Of a DNA stretch of 64,000 nucleotides, positions 26,785 through 35,380 are shown piece after piece (the first letter of the stretch is position 1; every line of letters begins with the position of its first letter). Source of the stretch: Marinibacterium anthonyi. GTDB lineage: Bacteria > Pseudomonadota > Alphaproteobacteria > Rhodobacterales > Rhodobacteraceae. The stretch spans positions 62,001 to 126,000 of the forward strand of contig CP031585.1 of assembly GCA_003217735.2 (NCBI GenBank), read 5' to 3'. Below the pieces are notes generated by a model. The model saw nothing but the letters and a program-made list of their open reading frames with translations, ran no database searches and was not told where the DNA came from. The position numbers and the translations under genes are program-made.

Positions 26785-27807
26785 ATGCATTTCGCGCGAT
26801 TTGACCGAATTCGTCTGGCCCACCTGCCGACGCCCCTCGAACCGATGAACCGGCTGTCCGATGCGCTTGGCGGGCCGCGCCTGTGGATCAAGCGGGACGA
26901 TTGCACCGGCATGTCGACCGGGGGCAACAAGACCCGCAAACTGGAATTCCTGATGGGCGAGGCGCTGGCGCAAAAGGCCGACGTGGTCATCACCCAGGGC
27001 GCGACCCAATCGAACCACGTGCGCCAGACCGCGGCCTTCTGTGCCCGGCTGGGCGTGGCGTGCCACGCGATCCTGGAAGACCGGACCGGGTCGAACGATC
27101 CCGATTACCGGCTGAACGGGAACGTTCTGCTGGATGGCCTGCATGGCGCGACCGTCGAACATGTGGCGGCCGACACCGACATGGCGGCCGCCTGCGAAAC
27201 CGCCGCCGCCGCGCTGCGGGCGCGGGGCAAGACGCCTTACATCATTCCCGGCGGCGGGTCGAACCCGGTGGGCGCGCTGGGATATGCCAATTGCGCGCTG
27301 GAACTGGTGAACCAGGCCAACGAGATGGGGCTGAAGATCGCGCGCGTGATCCATGCGACCGGCTCGGCCGGGACACAGGCCGGGCTGGTGACCGGGCTGC
27401 GGGCGCTGAATTCGGGGATCCCGCTTCTGGGGATCGGGGTGCGCGCGCCGAAGCAGAAGCAGGAGGCCAACGTCTTTGCCCTGGCGCAGGCAACGGCCGA
27501 GAAACTGGGCTGCCCCGGCGTCGTGTCCCGAGAGGATGTGGTTGCCAACACCGATTATGTCGGCGAGGGCTATGGCATCCCCAACGATGGCACCATCGAG
27601 GCGATCGAGATGTTTGCGAAATACGAGGGCATCCTGCTGGACCCGGTCTATTCCGGCAAGGGCGCGGCGGGTCTGATCGACCTGGTCCGCAAACAGACCT
27701 TTGACGGGGCCGAGAACATCGTGTTCCTGCACACCGGCGGCTCGACCGGTCTTTTCGGGTATCGGTCGACTTTTGCAGCCCCGCGCGAGCTGACGCTGGT
27801 GTCCTGA
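26785..27807 (+). CDS. cuyA: CuyA-like L-cysteate sulfo-lyase / D-cysteine desulfhydrase family
   Basis: A 340-residue fold-type II PLP enzyme. The Schiff-base lysine is K49 in TGGNKTRK, the substrate loop is [14 protein letters not shown] and the phosphate/C-terminal motif is [12 protein letters not shown]. The family includes D-cysteine desulfhydrase, ACC deaminase and L-cysteate sulfo-lyase CuyA, which makes pyruvate, ammonia and sulfite. The opening MHFARF...[11 protein letters not shown] and the neighbouring HpsN-like gene favour CuyA, though substrate cannot be settled by reading. The start is set by GGAGG before ATG; an in-frame ATG 22 codons earlier lies in the promoter. Confidence 0.75.
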   Translation: MHFARFDRIRLAHLPTPLEPMNRLSDALGGPRLWIKRDDCTGMSTGGNKTRKLEFLMGEALAQKADVVITQGATQSNHVRQTAAFCARLGVACHAILEDRTGSNDPDYRLNGNVLLDGLHGATVEHVAADTDMAAACETAAAALRARGKTPYIIPGGGSNPVGALGYANCALELVNQANEMGLKIARVIHATGSAGTQAGLVTGLRALNSGIPLLGIGVRAPKQKQEANVFALAQATAEKLGCPGVVSREDVVANTDYVGEGYGIPNDGTIEAIEMFAKYEGILLDPVYSGKGAAGLIDLVRKQTFDGAENIVFLHTGGSTGLFGYRSTFAAPRELTLVS

Positions 27808-27809
27808 AC

Positions 27810-28535
27810 ATGGTCCGCGTGATCGGCATTCTGGGGGGCATGGGCCCCGAAGCGACGATCCTGATGATGTCGCGGCTGCTGGCGGCCACGCCGGCCCGGG
27901 ACGATGCCGATCACATCCCGCTGCTGGTCGACAGCAACACCCAGGTGCCGTCGCGCATCGCGCATCTGATCGATGGCACCGGCGAGGATCCGACGCCGGT
28001 GCTTGTCGGCATGGCGGAAAAGCTGGTCGCGGGTGGGGCCGGGGTGCTGGCCATCCCCTGCAACACGGCGCACAGCTATTACGGCGCGATCGCGGGCGCC
28101 GTGCCGGTGCCCGTGCTCAACATGGTCGAGCTGACGGCGCGCCGGGTCGCGGATCTGCACCCCATCGGCCCGGTCGGGATACTGGCGTCGCCCGCGGTCG
28201 AGGTCACAGGGGTCTTTGCCGATGCCTTCGCGGGGCTGGGGCGCAAGGTGATCTTTCCCGCCGACCGGGGCCGCATCCTGTCGGCGATCCGCGCGATCAA
28301 GGCGGGCCGCGCCGATGACGCCCTGCCGATCCTGCACGACGCCCGCGCCGAGCTGGCCGAAGCAGGCGCCTGTGTCGCCGTGCTGGGGTGTTCCGAATTC
28401 TCGATCGTCGCGGGGCGCCTGGATGGCGCGCCGCTGGCCCTGATCGACAGTCTCGACGTGCTGGTTCAGGCCTGCGTGGCGCACGCGACCACCGACGATT
28501 TCCGTTCAAACCAGGGAGCCGATTTGGCCCGATGA
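27810..28535 (+). CDS. aspartate/glutamate racemase family protein
   Basis: A 241-residue Asp/Glu racemase superfamily protein. The N-terminal GGMGPEAT (residues 9-16) is typical of aspartate racemases. The two catalytic cysteines are in AIPCNTAH (about residue 83) and LGCSEF (about residue 196). It starts 2 bases after the CuyA-like gene and overlaps the HpsN-like gene by four bases, so it belongs to that unit. Cysteate is a sulfonate analogue of aspartate; a cysteate racemase that feeds the lyase is a reasonable guess, not a known function. Otherwise aspartate or a hydantoin-type substrate is possible. Confidence 0.82.
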   Translation: MVRVIGILGGMGPEATILMMSRLLAATPARDDADHIPLLVDSNTQVPSRIAHLIDGTGEDPTPVLVGMAEKLVAGGAGVLAIPCNTAHSYYGAIAGAVPVPVLNMVELTARRVADLHPIGPVGILASPAVEVTGVFADAFAGLGRKVIFPADRGRILSAIRAIKAGRADDALPILHDARAELAEAGACVAVLGCSEFSIVAGRLDGAPLALIDSLDVLVQACVAHATTDDFRSNQGADLAR

Positions 28536-29806
28536 CCATCACGTATCTCAAGGCCGCAAAGCCACAAGCCCCCGAACGCCAGATCGAACTGCGAGACCAG
28601 GTGACCGACATCCTGCTTGCCATCGAAAAGGGCGGCGAAGCGGAAGCGTTGCGTTTCGCCCGCAAGTTCGACGGATGGCAGGGCGATATCGTCGTGACCC
28701 CGGCCGAGATCGCGGCGGCCACGGCCCGGCTGGCGCCGTCGGTGCGCGAGGATATCGATTTTGCCCATGCCAACATCCGCCAGTTCGCCGATGCACAGCG
28801 GGCAACGTTGACCGACATGGAAATGGAGATGGCGCCGGGGTTCTTCGCCGGCCAGAAATCCATCCCCGTGCTGGGCGCGGGGTGCTATGCGCCGGGCGGG
28901 CGGTTCAGCCACGTGGCCTCGGCGCTGATGACGATCACCACGGCCAAGGCGGCGGGTGTCGATTTCGTCGCCGCCAGCTCTCCGCCCCGGGGCGGGGCGG
29001 GCATTTCCGACGAAATGGCCTATGCGATGCACCTGGCCGGCGCCGACCAGATCAACCGGATGGGCGGGGTCCAGGCGATGGCGTCGATGGCGTTCGGGTT
29101 CTTCGGGATGCCGCGCGTCGATGTTCTGGCCGGGCCCGGCAATGCCTGGGTCGCCGAGGCCAAGCGCCAGCTGTTCGGCAGGGTCGGCATCGACATGGTC
29201 GCGGGCCCGACCGACAGCCTGATCATCGCCGATGCCAGCGCCTCGGCCGAACTCGTGGCCTGGGACATGGTCGGCCAGATGGAACACGGCGCGGATTCGC
29301 CGGTCTGGCTGGTCACCGGGGACGAAACGCTGGCCCGGACCGTCCTGTCGCTGATCCCCGGCCTGATCGGCTCGTTGCCCGAAAGCAACGCCGGATCCGC
29401 CCGCGCCGCCTGGGACAACCTGGCCGAGATCATCCTGTGTGACACCCGCGAGGAGATGGCCGAGACCGCCGACCGCTACGCGCCCGAGCACCTGCATGTG
29501 CAGGCCGCGGACCTGGATTGGTGGCTGGCGCGGCTCAAGGCCTACGGATCGCTGTTCCTGGGGGCCGAGACGACGGTGGCCTTCGGCGACAAGGCGTCGG
29601 GGCCGAACCACGTGCTGCCGACGTCCGGAGCGGCGCGCTATACGGGCGGTCTTTCGGTGCACAAGTTCCTCAAGACGGTGACCTGGCAAAGGTCGACGTC
29701 GGAAGCGGCGCAGCGCGTGGCCGAGGTGACCGCGCGGATCTCGCGGATGGAAGGCATGGAGGCCCATGCCCGCACCGCCGATATCCGGCTGATCCCGCGC
29801 AGCTGA
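28532..29806 (+). CDS. hpsN: HpsN-like sulfopropanediol dehydrogenase (histidinol dehydrogenase family)
   Basis: A 424-residue HisD-family zinc-dependent dehydrogenase. Metal/catalytic positions are visible as Q and H in VGQMEHG, the Glu-His pair in YAPEHL and the His in GGLSVHKF. The sequence resembles HpsN of Ruegeria (opening MTI-YLK; AGCY-PGGR-SH-AS; FGRVGIDM-AGPTDSLI; DWWL-RL-YGSLFLG) more than biosynthetic HisD. HpsN oxidises (R)-2,3-dihydroxypropane-1-sulfonate to sulfolactate in two NAD steps. Clustering with a CuyA-like lyase supports C3-sulfonate breakdown. The hps partners O and P and a sulfite exporter are not here. Confidence 0.78.
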   Translation: MTITYLKAAKPQAPERQIELRDQVTDILLAIEKGGEAEALRFARKFDGWQGDIVVTPAEIAAATARLAPSVREDIDFAHANIRQFADAQRATLTDMEMEMAPGFFAGQKSIPVLGAGCYAPGGRFSHVASALMTITTAKAAGVDFVAASSPPRGGAGISDEMAYAMHLAGADQINRMGGVQAMASMAFGFFGMPRVDVLAGPGNAWVAEAKRQLFGRVGIDMVAGPTDSLIIADASASAELVAWDMVGQMEHGADSPVWLVTGDETLARTVLSLIPGLIGSLPESNAGSARAAWDNLAEIILCDTREEMAETADRYAPEHLHVQAADLDWWLARLKAYGSLFLGAETTVAFGDKASGPNHVLPTSGAARYTGGLSVHKFLKTVTWQRSTSEAAQRVAEVTARISRMEGMEAHARTADIRLIPRS

Positions 29807-29861
29807 GGGGCCCAAGGCGTCGGCCAGACGCGCCTTCGGGTCACCGGGATCAGAACCGGGG

Positions 29862-30845
29862 TCAGACCGCTTCGGCGTTGTGGCAGGCGCTCAGATGTCC
29901 GGGGCCCATGTCGCGCAGTTCGGGCACCTCGGATGCGCAGCGGCCGGTGGCCATGGGACAGCGGGTGCGGAAAAAGCAGCCGCTTGGCGGGTCGATGGGG
30001 CTGGGGACATCGCCGCTCAGCACCACGCGGTCGCTGTGGGCGGCGGGATCGGGCAAGGGGACCGCAGACAGCAGCGCCCTGGTGTAGGGATGGCGGGGCT
30101 GGCGGAACAGGGAATCGCGATCGGCGATCTCCATGATGCGGCCCAGGTACATGACGGCCACCCGGTCGGACATGTGTTCGACCACGGCCAGATCGTGCGA
30201 GATGAACAGCAGCGCCAGCCCAAGATCCTTTTGCAGGTCCATCAACAGGTTGATGATCTGCGCCTGCACCGACACGTCCAGCGCCGAAACCGCCTCGTCG
30301 CAGATGATGATGTCGGGGTCCGACGCCAGCGCCCGGGCGATGCAGATCCGCTGCCGCTGCCCGCCCGAGAACTGGTGGGGCATCCGCGCCATCGCCTCGC
30401 GCGGCAGGCCCACCTTTTCCAGCAACTCGCCGACACGGGTTTTCCGCGCGGCCCGTGACCGCGCCAGGCCATGGCTGCGCAGCGGTTCGGCGATCAGCTC
30501 CTCGACACTCATGCGGGGGTTGAGGCTCGAAAACGGGTCCTGGAAGACCACGTTCAGCCGCTTGCGGACGGGCTTCATCCGCGCGCGGCTCAGCCCGTCG
30601 ATCCGCGCGCCGTCAAGGGTGATTTCCCCTTCGGTCAGCGGGATCAGCCGGGCGAGGCACTTGCCGACCGTGGACTTGCCGCAGCCGGATTCACCCACCA
30701 GCGACAGGGTCTCGCCCCGGGCGATGTGGAAGCTGACGTCGCTGACCGCGTGGACGGCCTTGTCGGATTTCGAGAACAGGCCGCCGCTGATGGGGAACCG
30801 TTTCACCAGGTTGCGGACTTCGATCAGATGCGGGCTGGTGGTCAT
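29862..30845 (-). CDS. dipeptide-type ABC transporter ATPase (DppF-like), second system
   Basis: A 327-residue Dpp/Opp ATPase. Walker A is GESGCGKS, the Q-loop VVFQDPFSSLN, the signature FSGGQRQRICIARAL, Walker B IIICDEAVSALD and the H-loop FISHDLAVVEH. The C-terminal CFFRTRCPMATGRC motif is present. Walker B reads DEA where the family usually has DEP. It is last in a six-gene operon led by the M81 peptidase gene and overlaps DppD by four bases. It converges on the HpsN-like gene with a 55-base gap. Confidence 0.9.
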   Translation of the reverse strand: MTTSPHLIEVRNLVKRFPISGGLFSKSDKAVHAVSDVSFHIARGETLSLVGESGCGKSTVGKCLARLIPLTEGEITLDGARIDGLSRARMKPVRKRLNVVFQDPFSSLNPRMSVEELIAEPLRSHGLARSRAARKTRVGELLEKVGLPREAMARMPHQFSGGQRQRICIARALASDPDIIICDEAVSALDVSVQAQIINLLMDLQKDLGLALLFISHDLAVVEHMSDRVAVMYLGRIMEIADRDSLFRQPRHPYTRALLSAVPLPDPAAHSDRVVLSGDVPSPIDPPSGCFFRTRCPMATGRCASEVPELRDMGPGHLSACHNAEAV

Positions 30846-31834
30846 GCGGCTGTGGCCTCTTTGGGCGAGAAGTGACAGGCGGCAAGGTGGCCGGGCGCCT
30901 TGGCCACGAGCGCGGGGTCGATCCGGCGACAGACATCGCGGGCGATCGGGCAGCGGTCGGCAAAGGCGCAGCCTTGCAGGGGCTTGGTCAGGTCCGGCAC
31001 GCGGCCGGGGATCTCGGCCAGGCGGGTCGCGCCTTGGGCGGTCAGCGACGACCCCAGCCTGGGCACCGCGTTCAGCAGACCCTGGGTATAGGGGTGGCGC
31101 GGGGTGCGGAAAAGGTCGTCGACCCTGGCCTCTTCGACCTTGCGGCCGGCATACATGACCAGCACGCGTTCGGCGAATTCGGCCACCACGCCCAGGTCGT
31201 GGGTGATCAGCATCACGGCGGATCCGACCTTGCGGCGCAGGTCCTGCATCAGGTCGAGGATCTGCGCCTGGATCGTCACGTCCAGCGCCGTGGTGGGTTC
31301 GTCCGCGACCAGCAGCGCGGGGTTGCAGGCCAGCGCGATGGCGATCATCGCGCGCTGGCGCATGCCGCCCGAAAGCTGGTGCGGGTAGTCGTCGACCCGG
31401 CGCTCGGGCGAGGGGATGCCGACAAGGCGCAGCATCTGGATGGCGCGGTCGCGGGCCTGGGCGCGGGTGACTTTTTCGTGCAGCCGCACCGCCTCGCCGA
31501 TCTGGGCGCCAATGGTGAACACCGGGTTGAGCGAGGTCATCGGCTCCTGGAAGATCATGCCGATCTCGGAGCCGCGGATCTTGCGCATGCGGCCTTCGGA
31601 GACCTTCAGCAGGTCCTGGCCGCGAAAGTTGATCTGGCCGGCGATCTTGCCCGGGGGCGTCGGCAGCAGGCGCAGCATCGCCATGGATGTCACCGACTTG
31701 CCGCAGCCGGATTCGCCGACGACGGCCAGCGCCTCGCCGGCGTTGATGTCAAAGCTCAGCCCGTCGACGGCGCGGTTGACGCCGGTTGCGGTGCGGAAAT
31801 GGATCTGAAGGTCGCGGACTTCGAGAAGGGCCAT
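30842..31834 (-). CDS. dipeptide-type ABC transporter ATPase (DppD-like), second system
   Basis: A 330-residue partner ATPase. Walker A is GESGCGKS, the Q-loop [12 protein letters not shown], the signature [15 protein letters not shown], Walker [13 protein letters not shown] and the H-loop ITHDLG, with a C-terminal [15 protein letters not shown] cluster. The start (MALLEVRDL) lies 2 bases after the DppC stop. A long upstream continuation of the frame is only the antisense-free shadow of the permease gene and was ignored. Confidence 0.9.
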   Translation of the reverse strand: MALLEVRDLQIHFRTATGVNRAVDGLSFDINAGEALAVVGESGCGKSVTSMAMLRLLPTPPGKIAGQINFRGQDLLKVSEGRMRKIRGSEIGMIFQEPMTSLNPVFTIGAQIGEAVRLHEKVTRAQARDRAIQMLRLVGIPSPERRVDDYPHQLSGGMRQRAMIAIALACNPALLVADEPTTALDVTIQAQILDLMQDLRRKVGSAVMLITHDLGVVAEFAERVLVMYAGRKVEEARVDDLFRTPRHPYTQGLLNAVPRLGSSLTAQGATRLAEIPGRVPDLTKPLQGCAFADRCPIARDVCRRIDPALVAKAPGHLAACHFSPKEATAA

Positions 31835-31836
31835 GG

Positions 31837-32745
31837 TCACACCTGTTTCGCCAGACGCGGATCGACCGCGTCGCGCAGCCCGTCGCCCAGCAGGTTGACG
31901 GCCAGGACGGTGATCGACAGGAACAGCGCCGGGAAGAACACGATGCTGGGCTTGACCTGCCAAAGCGCGCGGCCCTCGGCCATGATGTTGCCCCACGACG
32001 GGATCGTCGGCGGCAGGCCCGCGCCGATAAAGCTGAGGATCGCCTCGGTGATCATCGCCGAGGCGCAGATATAGGTGGCCTGGACGGTCAGCGGCGCCAG
32101 CGTGTTGGGCATGATGTGGCGCCAGATGATGCCAAGCGTGCTGGTCCCGCAGGCGGTGCCGGCCTCGACAAAGGGCTGTTCGCGGACCGACAGAACGACC
32201 GACCGGGTCAGGCGGGCGACGCGCGGGATTTCGGCGATGGTGATGGCCAGGACGACGTTGAAGACGGATCCGCCGCGCATCAGCGTCATCAGCGCGATGG
32301 CCAGCAGGATCGCGGGGATCGACATCAGCCCGTCCATGATCCGCATGACGATGTTGTCGGCCCAGCGGACGAAGCCCGACAGCAGCCCGATGGACAGCCC
32401 GATGACCGAGGCGCAGATGGCGACCGAGGCGCCCACGATCAGCGACACCCGCGCGCCGTAGACGGTGCGCGAGAAGATGTCGCGGCCCAGCATGTCGGTG
32501 CCGAACCAGGCCTCGGCCGAGGGCGGTTTCACCCGCATCGCGGGGTTCAGCGCGCCGGGGTCGGTGGTGGCGATCAGCGGCGCCAGGATCCCCATCAGCG
32601 TCATCAGCGCCAGCAGGACAAGGCCGATCCAAAGCGTCGGATGGTCGAGCAGAAGCGCCATGGCGCGGCTGCGCTGCGGCGGCGGTGTAAGGATCTGCGG
32701 CCGGGCGGGCGCGGCGGGATAATCGGCGTCGGTTGGCGGGGTCAA
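31837..32745 (-). CDS. peptide-type ABC permease (DppC-like), second system
   Basis: A 302-residue DppC permease. A Pro-rich cytoplasmic start precedes the first helix (LWIGLVLLALMTLMGILAPLI, about 38-58), and WFGTDMLGRDIFSRTVYGARVSL is the OppC-N signature. The EAA loop is FVEAGTACGTSTLGIIWRHIMPN. It overlaps the DppB stop-start by four bases. With DppB it forms the channel. Confidence 0.9.
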   Translation of the reverse strand: MTPPTDADYPAAPARPQILTPPPQRSRAMALLLDHPTLWIGLVLLALMTLMGILAPLIATTDPGALNPAMRVKPPSAEAWFGTDMLGRDIFSRTVYGARVSLIVGASVAICASVIGLSIGLLSGFVRWADNIVMRIMDGLMSIPAILLAIALMTLMRGGSVFNVVLAITIAEIPRVARLTRSVVLSVREQPFVEAGTACGTSTLGIIWRHIMPNTLAPLTVQATYICASAMITEAILSFIGAGLPPTIPSWGNIMAEGRALWQVKPSIVFFPALFLSITVLAVNLLGDGLRDAVDPRLAKQV

Positions 32746-33683
32746 TAGCGGATCCTCGGGTCGATGAGGGTGTAGCTGATGTCGATCAACAGGTTGATGA
32801 TGACGTAGACGAAGCTGAAGATCAGGATGATCGCCTGGATCACCGGGTAGTCGCGGCGCAGGATCGATTCCACGGTCAGCCGGCCCAGCCCGGGCAGCGA
32901 GAACACGGTTTCGATCACCACCGCGCCCGAGATCATCAGCGCGATGCCCAGTCCCACCACCGTCACGATCGGCACCAGCGCGTTGCGCAGCGCATGGACG
33001 AACAGCACCGTTCGCCCGGCGGCGCCCTTGGCGCGGGCGGTGCGGATGTAATCCTGCTGCAGGATTTCAAGCATCGTCGCGCGGGTGATGCGGGCGATCA
33101 GGGCGATATAGACGCCCGACAGGGTGATGGCGGGCAGGATCAGCCGGCGCAGCCAGGGCCAGAGCCCGTCAGACAGGGGCACGTAGCCCTGCACCGGCAG
33201 CCAGCCCAGCTGCAGCGCCACCCCCCAGGCCAGCACGTAGCCCACGACAAAGACCGGCACCGAAAAGCCCAGAACGGCAAAAAGCATGATCGCCCGGTCC
33301 AGCAGGGATCCGCGTTTCCAGGCGGCGGCGACTCCCATCGGGATGGCGATCACCAGCGCGATGATCAGCGTCACGATCATCAGCGACACGGTCGGTTCGA
33401 CCCGCTGGAGGATCATCTGCGTCACCGGCTCGCGCGTGAAGATCGAGGTGCCGAAATCGCCCTGAAACACGCCGCCGGCCCATTCGAGGAACCGGACGGG
33501 GAAGCTGCGGTCAAGCCCCAGCTGGCTGCGGATGGCCTCGATATCGGTCTGCGTGGCCTGGTCGCCCGCCAGGATCGCCGCCGGATCGCCGGGCGCGAGA
33601 TAGAGCAGGCTGAAGACGAAGATCATCACGAACAGGACGACCGGAATGGTCGACAGGATGCGTCTGAGGATATAGGCGCTCAT
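32742..33683 (-). CDS. peptide-type ABC permease (DppB-like), second system
   Basis: A 313-residue DppB permease with six or so membrane helices. It opens with ILRRILSTIPVVLFVMIFVFSLLYLAPGDPA, split here as basic lead, helix and GDPA turn, typical of the family. The EAA loop is MLEILQQDYIRTARAKGAAGRTVLFVHALRN near residue 210. The 57-base gap to the binding-protein gene is short, so one transcript is likely. Confidence 0.9.
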   Translation of the reverse strand: MSAYILRRILSTIPVVLFVMIFVFSLLYLAPGDPAAILAGDQATQTDIEAIRSQLGLDRSFPVRFLEWAGGVFQGDFGTSIFTREPVTQMILQRVEPTVSLMIVTLIIALVIAIPMGVAAAWKRGSLLDRAIMLFAVLGFSVPVFVVGYVLAWGVALQLGWLPVQGYVPLSDGLWPWLRRLILPAITLSGVYIALIARITRATMLEILQQDYIRTARAKGAAGRTVLFVHALRNALVPIVTVVGLGIALMISGAVVIETVFSLPGLGRLTVESILRRDYPVIQAIILIFSFVYVIINLLIDISYTLIDPRIRY

Positions 33684-33740
33684 GGCTTTGCGACCCCGGT
33701 GGGAAGGTGGCGGCGCCCCGCGACGGGGGCGCCGGGCGCG

Positions 33741-35318
33741 TTACGCGCGGTCGACGTTCCAGAACATGCTGACGGACCCCTGCAGCAGGCCGGTCAGGTC
33801 CGACCGCACGGCGCCGTCCTGAAAGCTTTGGCCCAGCGGCACGGTCGGCACCTGGTCGATGGCGCGGGCATTGGCCATGTCGAAGAGGGTGTCGGCCTCT
33901 TCCTCGGACCCCGCCGAAAGCCAGTCGGCGACGATCTGTTCCATCTGGTCGTCCTTGTACCAGCCCCACCAGCCCTTTTCGCCCAGGCCGCGGGTGGTGG
34001 CGTTGGTCGCCGGGTTGGCGATGGAAATGGCGGGCCAGTTGGTATGCGCGATGCTCCAGCCGCCATTGTCGACCGGTTCCTTCGACACGCGCCGCTGCAC
34101 CACGGTGCCCCAATCGGTGTCCTGCAGGTCGACATTCATGCCCATCCTGGTCAGCAGGTCCGCCGTGATCAGCCCGTGCGGGTGGATCGAGGCGATGTCG
34201 GTGGGGTTCAGGATCACCACCCGTTCACCATTGTAGCCGGCGGCCTTCAGCGCCGCTTGCGCCGCCTCGACATCAAGCGAGCCCATGATGCCTTCGCCCA
34301 ACTCCTTCACGCCGGGCAGGCCGCAGGGGAAGGCGGCCAGGCATTCGGACCGGTTGGCCTCGCTGGCGGTGACGGATTGCATGTAGGGCGTTTGGTTGAC
34401 CGCCGCGAGCACGGCGCGCCGGATCTCGACATTGTCGAAGGGCGCCTGCAGGTGGTTGAAGCGCATGACGGACACCAGGCCGAAGGGATCCTGGCGGAAG
34501 AGGTTGACGTCGGGATGGGCCTCCATCAGGGGCGCGAGGTCGGGCAGGATCCCGCCGACCCAATCGACTTCGCCCGCCTGGATCGCGGCGGCGGCGGTGG
34601 CCGGGTCGGGGATGATCTGCCAGATCACGCGGTCAAAGTTCATGACCTTCCCGCCCGAGGTCCAGGCAGCCGCTTCGTCGCGCGGCACGTAATCGGCGAA
34701 TTTCTCATAGACCACCCGGTCGCCCGAGACATATTCGTCGGCCACGAATTTCAGCGGGCCAGAGCCGACCATCTCGGTCACCTGTTCGGAAATGTCGGTC
34801 TTGGCCAGCCGTTCGGGCATGATCATGGCGGGCGAGGAATGCGGCTTGCCGATGGCGTGCAGCAGGCGGCCGAAGGGGCGGGTCAGCTGGATGACGATGG
34901 TCTTGTCGTCCCTGGCGGTGATGCTTTCGGTTGCCGCGGCCATCGCCTGGCCGAACCCGTCGCGCCTGGACCAGCGCAGCAGGCTGGCGGCACAATCCTG
35001 GGCGCGCACCGGCTCGCCATCGTGAAACATCAGACCGTCGCGCAGGGTGATTTCCCAGGTCAGCCCGTCGTCCGACACCGTGTGGCCGGCGGCCATCTGC
35101 GGCACCGGCTGCAGGTCGGCGTCCATCCCGTAGAGCGTGTCGAAGACGCAATAGCCATGGGTTATCGACACCGCCGCCGGGGTGAAGACCGGATCGAGGA
35201 TCGTCAGGTTGGAACTGGGCACGTAGCGCAGAATCCTGGTCGAGTTCTGCGCGAGCGAGGGGATGGACAAGAGGGGCGTCGCCGCCGCCGCGCCCAGAAT
35301 CGAACGTCTGGTAATCAT
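33741..35318 (-). CDS. periplasmic peptide-type substrate-binding protein, second system
   Basis: A 525-residue SBP family 5 protein. The start MITRRSILGAAAATPLL has a twin-arginine pattern, so export may use Tat, with cleavage near SLAQ (residue 24). Family blocks include LTWEITLRDGLMFHDGEPV, VGSGPLKFV, VRRAVLAA-like EIRRAVLAAVNQ and a C-terminal TVPLGQSFQ. The ligand is unknown. It stands between the M81 peptidase gene (62 bases upstream) and the permeases, and opposite the sulfonate-type enzymes, so small peptides or amino-acid derivatives are plausible. Confidence 0.88.
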   Translation of the reverse strand: MITRRSILGAAAATPLLSIPSLAQNSTRILRYVPSSNLTILDPVFTPAAVSITHGYCVFDTLYGMDADLQPVPQMAAGHTVSDDGLTWEITLRDGLMFHDGEPVRAQDCAASLLRWSRRDGFGQAMAAATESITARDDKTIVIQLTRPFGRLLHAIGKPHSSPAMIMPERLAKTDISEQVTEMVGSGPLKFVADEYVSGDRVVYEKFADYVPRDEAAAWTSGGKVMNFDRVIWQIIPDPATAAAAIQAGEVDWVGGILPDLAPLMEAHPDVNLFRQDPFGLVSVMRFNHLQAPFDNVEIRRAVLAAVNQTPYMQSVTASEANRSECLAAFPCGLPGVKELGEGIMGSLDVEAAQAALKAAGYNGERVVILNPTDIASIHPHGLITADLLTRMGMNVDLQDTDWGTVVQRRVSKEPVDNGGWSIAHTNWPAISIANPATNATTRGLGEKGWWGWYKDDQMEQIVADWLSAGSEEEADTLFDMANARAIDQVPTVPLGQSFQDGAVRSDLTGLLQGSVSMFWNVDRA

Positions 35319-35380
35319 GATCTAAATCTTCCCGTTGGTGTCGTGAGTGGTTTCTTGTTCGGTCGTTTCTTTCGGTCGTT

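Noticed and set aside
28532-29806. Biosynthetic histidinol dehydrogenase HisD
   Set aside because: No other his genes are near, and several sequence blocks recall HpsN; linkage to a CuyA-like gene supports a catabolic role.
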